10,622 nucleotides of DNA from Casimicrobiaceae bacterium (GTDB taxonomy: Bacteria; Pseudomonadota; Gammaproteobacteria; Burkholderiales; Casimicrobiaceae): assembly GCA_955652025.1 (NCBI GenBank), contig CATPAO010000184.1, forward strand, positions 1 through 10,622, written 5' to 3'. This document shows positions 6,703 to 10,622 of this stretch, piece after piece. Positions within the stretch are counted from its first letter, which is position 1. Every line of letters begins with the position of its first letter. A program made the translations under genes and the position numbers. The notes under the pieces were generated by a model, which saw only the letters and a list, made by a program, of their open reading frames with translations, ran no database searches and was not told the DNA's origin.

Positions 6703-8012
6703 CGCTCTGGCCACGCTCGCTGTTCGGGCGTCTCACGCTACTGTTGATCGTCGTCGTCGCGCTGGCTGCGCTGACGACCGCTCTTTTGTTCAATCGCGAT
6801 CGCGCGGCGCTCATTGCGCGGCAATTCGGCGAAACCAAGATCGTACAGTTGAAGGCGCTTCGTGCGGCGCTCGAAGGCGCCGAAGGGCCCGAGCGCCGCG
6901 AGACGCTCGCGCGCCTCGGCCGCGAATACGGCGTGCGGATCATTCCGGAAGCCGAGCGGCCGATGATCGGCGCGCCGACGATGGGGCCGGCGATGCAGCA
7001 ACTCGAGCAGCACCTCAAGGAAGCGCTGGGTCCCGGGACGTCGCTCCGCATTGCGCCGCGATTGCAGCAGTTGTTCGTACATGTCGAAGCCGGCCAAGCC
7101 GGCTATTGGATCGGATTTCCGCTGCCCATGCGACCGCCGGACGACGAAATCCCGTGGCGCGCGGTCGCCTGGGCGCTGATCGTGATCGCGCTTCTGCTGA
7201 TCGCCGCCTACGCGTTCGCGCGTTATCTTGCCCGGCCGCTCCGCGAGCTGAACGCCGCCGTCGATCGCGTCGGCCGCGGCGAGACGCCACCGCCGCTGCC
7301 GGAAACCGGCCCCTCCGAGATCGCGTCCGTCAATCACGGGTTCAACGCGATGATCGGCAACCTGCGGCAGATCGAGCGCGATCGCGCCGTGCTCCTCGCC
7401 GGGATCTCGCACGACCTCCGCACGCCGCTGGCGCGCCTGCGACTCGGCATCGAGATGAGCACGCGCGACGAGGCGACGCGCGCCGGCATGGTGGAGGACA
7501 TCGAGGAGATGGACCGGATCATCGGCCAGTTCCTCGATTTCGCGCGCGACGACGGCGTGACCGCACTTGAGACGAAGGACCTGAACCAGATCGTCGCCGC
7601 ATCGGTCGATCGCTACGCGCGCGCGGGCCGCGATATCAAGTTCTCGCGCGGAGAGCTGCCGCCGCTGCCGCTGCGCGCCACCGCGATGTCGCGCCTTACA
7701 GCGAACCTCATCGACAACGCGCTCGCGTATGGCGCGCCGCCGGTCGAAGTGTCGACCTCATCTGCCGGCAACCGCATCGTGCTCGATATCGCCGACCGCG
7801 GCGATGGTATTCCGCTAGCGGAGGTCGCGCGCTTGAAGCAACCGTTTACCCGCGCGACCGCCGCGCGGGCGCGAGCCGATGGTGCGGCGGGCGCGGGGTT
7901 GGGCCTCGCGATCGTCGAGCGGATCGCGCGCATGCATGGCGGCCACTTCGATCTCTTGCCGCGCGATGGCGGCGGCACCGTCGCTCGGGTGACGCTACCG
8001 CTATCCGCTTAG
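6699..8012 (+). CDS. envZ: EnvZ/RisS-type sensor histidine kinase
   Basis: A 437-residue inner-membrane kinase, partner of the adjacent OmpR. Domains in order: first membrane helix (about 12-31), a periplasmic sensor region (about 32-152), second membrane helix (about 154-173), HAMP linker (about 174-226), HisKA with phospho-acceptor H238 (GISHDLRTPLARLRL), and an ATPase domain. The ATPase has an N box (N336, N340 in ANLIDNA), G1 box (DRGDG, 366-370) and G2 box (GAGLGLAIVE). All catalytic motifs look intact. The start at 6699 overlaps the ompR stop by four bases; an in-frame start at 6609 would lie inside ompR and is unlikely. The sensor region is helical and charged, with no recognised ligand domain. 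The gene ends without any gap against ispF on the other strand, so the 3' ends of the two transcripts probably overlap. Confidence 0.92.
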   Translation: MTLWPRSLFGRLTLLLIVVVALAALTTALLFNRDRAALIARQFGETKIVQLKALRAALEGAEGPERRETLARLGREYGVRIIPEAERPMIGAPTMGPAMQQLEQHLKEALGPGTSLRIAPRLQQLFVHVEAGQAGYWIGFPLPMRPPDDEIPWRAVAWALIVIALLLIAAYAFARYLARPLRELNAAVDRVGRGETPPPLPETGPSEIASVNHGFNAMIGNLRQIERDRAVLLAGISHDLRTPLARLRLGIEMSTRDEATRAGMVEDIEEMDRIIGQFLDFARDDGVTALETKDLNQIVAASVDRYARAGRDIKFSRGELPPLPLRATAMSRLTANLIDNALAYGAPPVEVSTSSAGNRIVLDIADRGDGIPLAEVARLKQPFTRATAARARADGAAGAGLGLAIVERIARMHGGHFDLLPRDGGGTVARVTLPLSA

Positions 8013-8495
8013 CTACGACCGCGCGATCAGCAGCACCGTGGCGAACGCCGCAATGCCCTCGCCGCGCCCCGTGAAACCCAGCCGCTCCGTGGTCGTCGCC
8101 TTGACCGAGACACGCGCGACGTCGCACGCCAAGTCCGCCGCGATGTTGGCGCGCATCGCATCGATGTGCGGTGCGAGCCTGGGCGCCTCGGCGACGACCG
8201 TGGCGTCGGCATTGCCGATCGCATAGCCGTTTTCATGCGCCCGCGCGACGACGTGGCGCAGCAGCGCGCGACTGTCGGCGTCCTTCCAGTGTGGGTCGGT
8301 GTCGGGGAAAAAGTGGCCGAGGTCGCCCAGCGCGAGCGCGCCGAGGATCGCGTCGGCGAGCGCGTGCAGCAAGACGTCCGCATCCGAGTGGCCGAGCAGC
8401 CCGCGCGCGTACGGAATCGTCACGCCGCCGATGACGAGCGCGCGACCCGCGACCAGCGCGTGCACGTCGAAGCCGTTGCCAACGCGAACATCCAT
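8013..8495 (-). CDS. ispF: 2-C-methyl-D-erythritol 2,4-cyclodiphosphate synthase
   Basis: A cytoplasmic MEP-pathway enzyme that cyclises CDP-methylerythritol 2-phosphate to MEcPP with release of CMP; the family works as a trimer with zinc. The 160 residues match the usual length. Metal ligands D10, H12 (GNGFDVHAL) and H44 (DADVLLHA) are present, as are the conserved GHSDAD loop and the C-terminal signature [18 protein letters not shown]. The ATG directly follows the ispD stop (TAG-ATG, no spacer), and GAAGGA at the end of ispD serves as ribosome site, so the two are translationally linked. The stop abuts the envZ stop. Nothing is odd in the protein. Confidence 0.96.
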   Translation of the reverse strand: MDVRVGNGFDVHALVAGRALVIGGVTIPYARGLLGHSDADVLLHALADAILGALALGDLGHFFPDTDPHWKDADSRALLRHVVARAHENGYAIGNADATVVAEAPRLAPHIDAMRANIAADLACDVARVSVKATTTERLGFTGRGEGIAAFATVLLIARS

Positions 8496-9194
8496 CTAGC
8501 GTCCTTCGTCTTGGAGAGCGATGATCGCGGCGGCGAGCGCGAGATCCGCAGGATACGTGATCTTGATGTTCGCCGCGCTGCCCAGGACGAGGCGCGGGTG
8601 CGCGAGCGCCTCGACCGCCTGCGCCTCGTCGGTGCATCGATTCGCGCCGTCCTGCGCCAGCGCCGCGCGGAGCACGCCATAGCGAAACATCTGCGGCGTC
8701 TGCGCCTGCCAGAGGTCCGCGCGATCCTCGGTCCGCAACACCCGCGGCGCATCGTTCGAATCCGCCGCGCGCTTCAGCGTATCGGACACCGGAATCGCGA
8801 GCAATCCCCCGACCGCATCGTCTTCGAGTTCGCGCAGGAGACGCGTCAGTGCATCGCGCGGCACGCACGGCCGCGCCGCGTCGTGCACAAGCACCCAGTC
8901 GTCGTCGATGCAGCGCAAAGCCAACGCAGCGAGCGCATTGCGAACGGTGGCCGCGCGCGTCGCATCGCCGCAGCGGAGCGCCGAAACGTCGCGGCGCGGC
9001 GCGATCCTACGATCGTATTCGACGTCATCCTGGGCGATCGCAACGAACGTGTGCTCGGACGCCAAGCTTCCCAACCGGTCCAGCGTGCACGCGAGGAGCG
9101 GCCTCCCGGCAAGATCGGCATACTGCTTCGCAACGCCACCACCGAAGCGCGTGCCGGCGCCGGCGGCGGGAACGATGACGAAGACCCGCGCCAT
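8496..9194 (-). CDS. ispD: 2-C-methyl-D-erythritol 4-phosphate cytidylyltransferase
   Basis: A cytoplasmic enzyme that joins MEP with CTP to give CDP-methylerythritol, two steps before IspF. The 232 residues fit the family. The nucleotide-binding N-terminus VPAAGAGTRFGGGVAKQY carries the conserved R16 and K23. VHDAARPCV and the QTPQMF segment are also diagnostic. The start at 9194 places the motif at residue 9, as in known IspD; the frame is open further upstream but that part lies inside the neighbouring GNAT gene. The ribosome site (GGGCGACGA) is weak. A 50-bp gap separates it from the GNAT gene, the only real gap in this operon, and could hold a secondary promoter. ispF follows directly. 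Confidence 0.96.
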   Translation of the reverse strand: MARVFVIVPAAGAGTRFGGGVAKQYADLAGRPLLACTLDRLGSLASEHTFVAIAQDDVEYDRRIAPRRDVSALRCGDATRAATVRNALAALALRCIDDDWVLVHDAARPCVPRDALTRLLRELEDDAVGGLLAIPVSDTLKRAADSNDAPRVLRTEDRADLWQAQTPQMFRYGVLRAALAQDGANRCTDEAQAVEALAHPRLVLGSAANIKITYPADLALAAAIIALQDEGR

Positions 9195-9244
9195 CCGGTC
9201 GTCGCCCGAGCCGAATGACGGCGAATCGGATGCGGCGTCCGCAT

Positions 9245-9748
9245 TCACAAAAGAAGCGCGATCCGCTCCTCGTCCAGCGGCCGGTATCCCAGCCGCTCGT
9301 AGAAGCGCCATGCTCCGGCATTCTCGCGATGGCACGCCGTATCGATGCGGCCGATACCGCCGGCGCGCAAATGCACAGCCAGCGCATCGAGCATCGCGCC
9401 GCCGACGCCGCGACCGCGCCGGCCGTCGCGAATCGTGACGTCGTCGAGCTTGACGACGATCGCGCCGCGCGACGTGGAGATCGCGTAACACGCGACGCAA
9501 CAACCGATCACGTCGTCCGCGGCGGCATGTGCGATCCAGACAAAGCCGATTTCCGGGTGCGCGAGAAAGAGATCGAGCGCACGTTCGAGCGCCGGCAATC
9601 CGCCGTCGCCGTAACCCGGTGCCGAAGCGCGATAGTGAGCGTCATCCTCCAAAAACGCCGCCAGCAACGCCCGTGCCCGGGCGCGCGTCGCCGCCGTCAT
9701 CTGCGCGCATCGCAGAGAAACCTGCAACTCGGCCGCGCCGCTGTTCAT
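9245..9748 (-). CDS. GNAT-family N-acetyltransferase
   Basis: A 167-residue acetyl-CoA-dependent transferase of the GNAT fold. Motif A with the pyrophosphate-binding loop is RRGRGVGGAMLDAL, preceded by the strand VVKLDDVTIRD. Motif B is NAGAWRFYERLGYRPL near the C-terminus. This is the layout of aminoglycoside- or small-molecule-type GNATs; the substrate cannot be told. The N-terminal half contains a helical stretch (ARALLAAFLEDDAHYRA). ATG 9748 overlaps the stop of the preceding thioesterase gene (ATGA), with GGGAAAGCAGG as ribosome site, so the two are co-translated. The gene sits between thioesterase and ispD in one operon, with no obvious tie to either pathway. Confidence 0.85.
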   Translation of the reverse strand: MNSGAAELQVSLRCAQMTAATRARARALLAAFLEDDAHYRASAPGYGDGGLPALERALDLFLAHPEIGFVWIAHAAADDVIGCCVACYAISTSRGAIVVKLDDVTIRDGRRGRGVGGAMLDALAVHLRAGGIGRIDTACHRENAGAWRFYERLGYRPLDEERIALLL

Positions 9749-10209
9749 CCTGCTTTCCCGCCATCGAGCAACGGTTCGAGCGCGTCGCGGACCGCCGGGG
9801 GCACGGGAACCGGGCGCTGCGTGATGCGATCCACCCACACGTGGACGAAGCGGCCGAGGGCCGCCGCCTCGTCCTCGCCGGCACGAAACAGTCCGATCGC
9901 GTAAACGACCGACGACGTGCCGATGCGGGTGACCGACAGACCGGCATCGACGATCTCCGGAAAAGTCAACGACTTCGCGAACGTGCAGCCGGTTTCGACG
10001 ACGAGCCCGATCGCCGCGGCGTTGGCGATGTCGAGCCCTCCGGCGCGGATCAGGTGGTCGTTCACCGCCGTGTCGAAGTACGAGTAGTACGTTACATTGT
10101 TGACGTGGCCATACGCGTCGTTGTCCATCCAGCGCGTGGGAATCGCGATGAAGTGTCGAAAGTCGGCACGCCAACGCGGCGGCAGCGTCGGCCCGCCCGC
10201 GTCACCCAC
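9745..10209 (-). CDS. Hotdog-fold acyl-CoA thioesterase (4HBT family)
   Basis: A 154-residue cytoplasmic thioesterase of the 4-hydroxybenzoyl-CoA / YbgC type, hydrolysing an acyl-CoA of unknown chain. The family signature RWMDNDAYGHVNNVTYYSYF (residues 26-45) is clear; D31 in the D-x-x-G-H-V-N motif is the likely catalytic acid. The later strand VVETGCTFAKSLTFPEIV is also typical. Length is normal. The start is a GTG at 10209 that overlaps the end of glcF by eight bases; the resulting N-terminus (MGDAGGPTLPP) is short and plausible. The stop overlaps the GNAT start. Overlaps on both sides suggest a fixed operon position after glcF. No export signal is present. Confidence 0.9.
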   Translation of the reverse strand: MGDAGGPTLPPRWRADFRHFIAIPTRWMDNDAYGHVNNVTYYSYFDTAVNDHLIRAGGLDIANAAAIGLVVETGCTFAKSLTFPEIVDAGLSVTRIGTSSVVYAIGLFRAGEDEAAALGRFVHVWVDRITQRPVPVPPAVRDALEPLLDGGKAG

Positions 10210-10622
10210 CCGCGATCTCCGTGAGCCGCTCGTCCAGGATTTCGATCCAGTGGCGCACCGGCGTGCGCGTTCCCGAGGCGAGGTGCGTCATGCAGCCGAT
10301 GTTCGCCGTCGCGATCTCGGTCGGCTGCCCGGCCTCGAGCGCTTTGAGCTTGTTGGTCTTGAGCGCGCCCGCGAGCTCGGGCTGCAGCACGGCGTAGGTT
10401 CCCGCCGATCCGCAGCACAAATGCGCGTCGGCCACCGGTGTCAGCTCGAATCCAAGCGCACGCAGCACGGACTCGACCTGGCCGCGAATTTGCATGCCGT
10501 GCTGCAGCGTGCATGGCGAATGGAAAGCAAGCTTGGCAGTCACCGTCGCGGCTTTGACCTGCGCGGCGAGCTTCGGCCACTCGGCGCCTACAATCTCGAT
10601 CGGATCGCGCGCGCATTCCGCG
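10202..10622 (-). CDS. glcF: Glycolate oxidase iron-sulfur subunit, C-terminal part (cut by window edge)
   Basis: The reading frame enters from the right edge (first full codon at 10621) and ends at 10202, giving the last 139 residues. It resembles the C-terminal cysteine-rich (CCG) domain of GlcF, the Fe-S subunit that passes electrons from glycolate oxidation (with GlcD and GlcE) into the respiratory chain. Visible motifs are ECARDP at the edge, HSPCTLQHG, the diagnostic LCCGSAGTY and NIGCMTHL, in the expected order. The 4Fe-4S ferredoxin-like N-terminus would lie outside the window. An internal GTG at 10543 is not the start, because homologous sequence continues upstream. Related LldE-type or heterodisulfide-reductase-like proteins share the domain, but the QHG...R segment favours GlcF. 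Confidence 0.85.
   Translation of the reverse strand, partial: AECARDPIEIVGAEWPKLAAQVKAATVTAKLAFHSPCTLQHGMQIRGQVESVLRALGFELTPVADAHLCCGSAGTYAVLQPELAGALKTNKLKALEAGQPTEIATANIGCMTHLASGTRTPVRHWIEILDERLTEIAGG

Noticed and set aside
6237..7412. Long minus-strand open frames inside ompR and envZ
   Set aside because: They are opposite-strand shadows caused by high third-position GC, arginine-rich and without recognisable domains.
8166..9438. Long plus-strand open frames opposite ispF, ispD and GNAT
   Set aside because: Arginine-rich shadows of clearly identified genes on the minus strand.
1..10622. CRISPR array, toxin-antitoxin pair or defence system
   Set aside because: No spaced direct-repeat array and no recognisable toxin, antitoxin, nuclease or reverse transcriptase motifs in any frame read.

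Overview
The window is a GC-rich chromosomal segment that most resembles a betaproteobacterium, probably near Burkholderiales. The grounds are the OmpR/EnvZ pair (RisA/RisS type) converging on ispD-ispF, a DUF1631 protein, a GlcF-type Fe-S protein, and codon usage strongly biased to G/C in third positions. This rests on protein resemblance and gene order only; there is no rRNA gene in the window.

Left part (1-830): a decayed, less GC-rich stretch. On the minus strand there is a frameshifted coiled-coil tail resembling the C-terminus of tail-fibre / endosialidase-chaperone proteins. A small minus-strand ORF with a very good ribosome site follows. A plus-strand fragment of a small 'FRYRD...TGKW' protein is broken where it meets the 3' end of the next gene. 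It looks like an old mobile or accessory insertion. From 829 to about 3264 a large minus-strand DUF1631 gene of unknown function is intact.

Middle (3265-5180): an intact NarL/FixJ-type response regulator (3443-4087) is followed by what appears to be the wreck of its partner hybrid sensor kinase. An N-terminal membrane region with an in-frame amber stop is joined directly to a receiver-like C-terminus, and the PAS/HisKA/ATPase core is absent. The regulator therefore seems orphaned. From about 4615 to 5080 there is no gene, only inverted repeats, an AT-richer patch and a clear minus-strand terminator.

Right part (5184-10622): a Spy/CpxP-like periplasmic protein is divergent from an ompR-envZ operon (ATGA overlap). 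The shared 265-bp intergenic region carries a tandem GGTTACAA direct repeat, a likely OmpR-family operator. This layout resembles cpxP/cpxRA: an envelope-stress sensor beside a periplasmic chaperone. envZ converges with zero spacing on a compact minus-strand operon: glcF (cut by the window edge), a hotdog-fold thioesterase, a GNAT acetyltransferase, ispD and ispF. These genes overlap or abut, apart from a 50-bp gap before ispD. The operon joins glycolate oxidation to the MEP isoprenoid pathway.

No CRISPR array, tRNA, rRNA or intact mobile element was found. I did not find a convincing new multi-gene system. The most notable points are the kinase wreck with its orphan regulator, and the Spy/OmpR/EnvZ module with its operator repeat.
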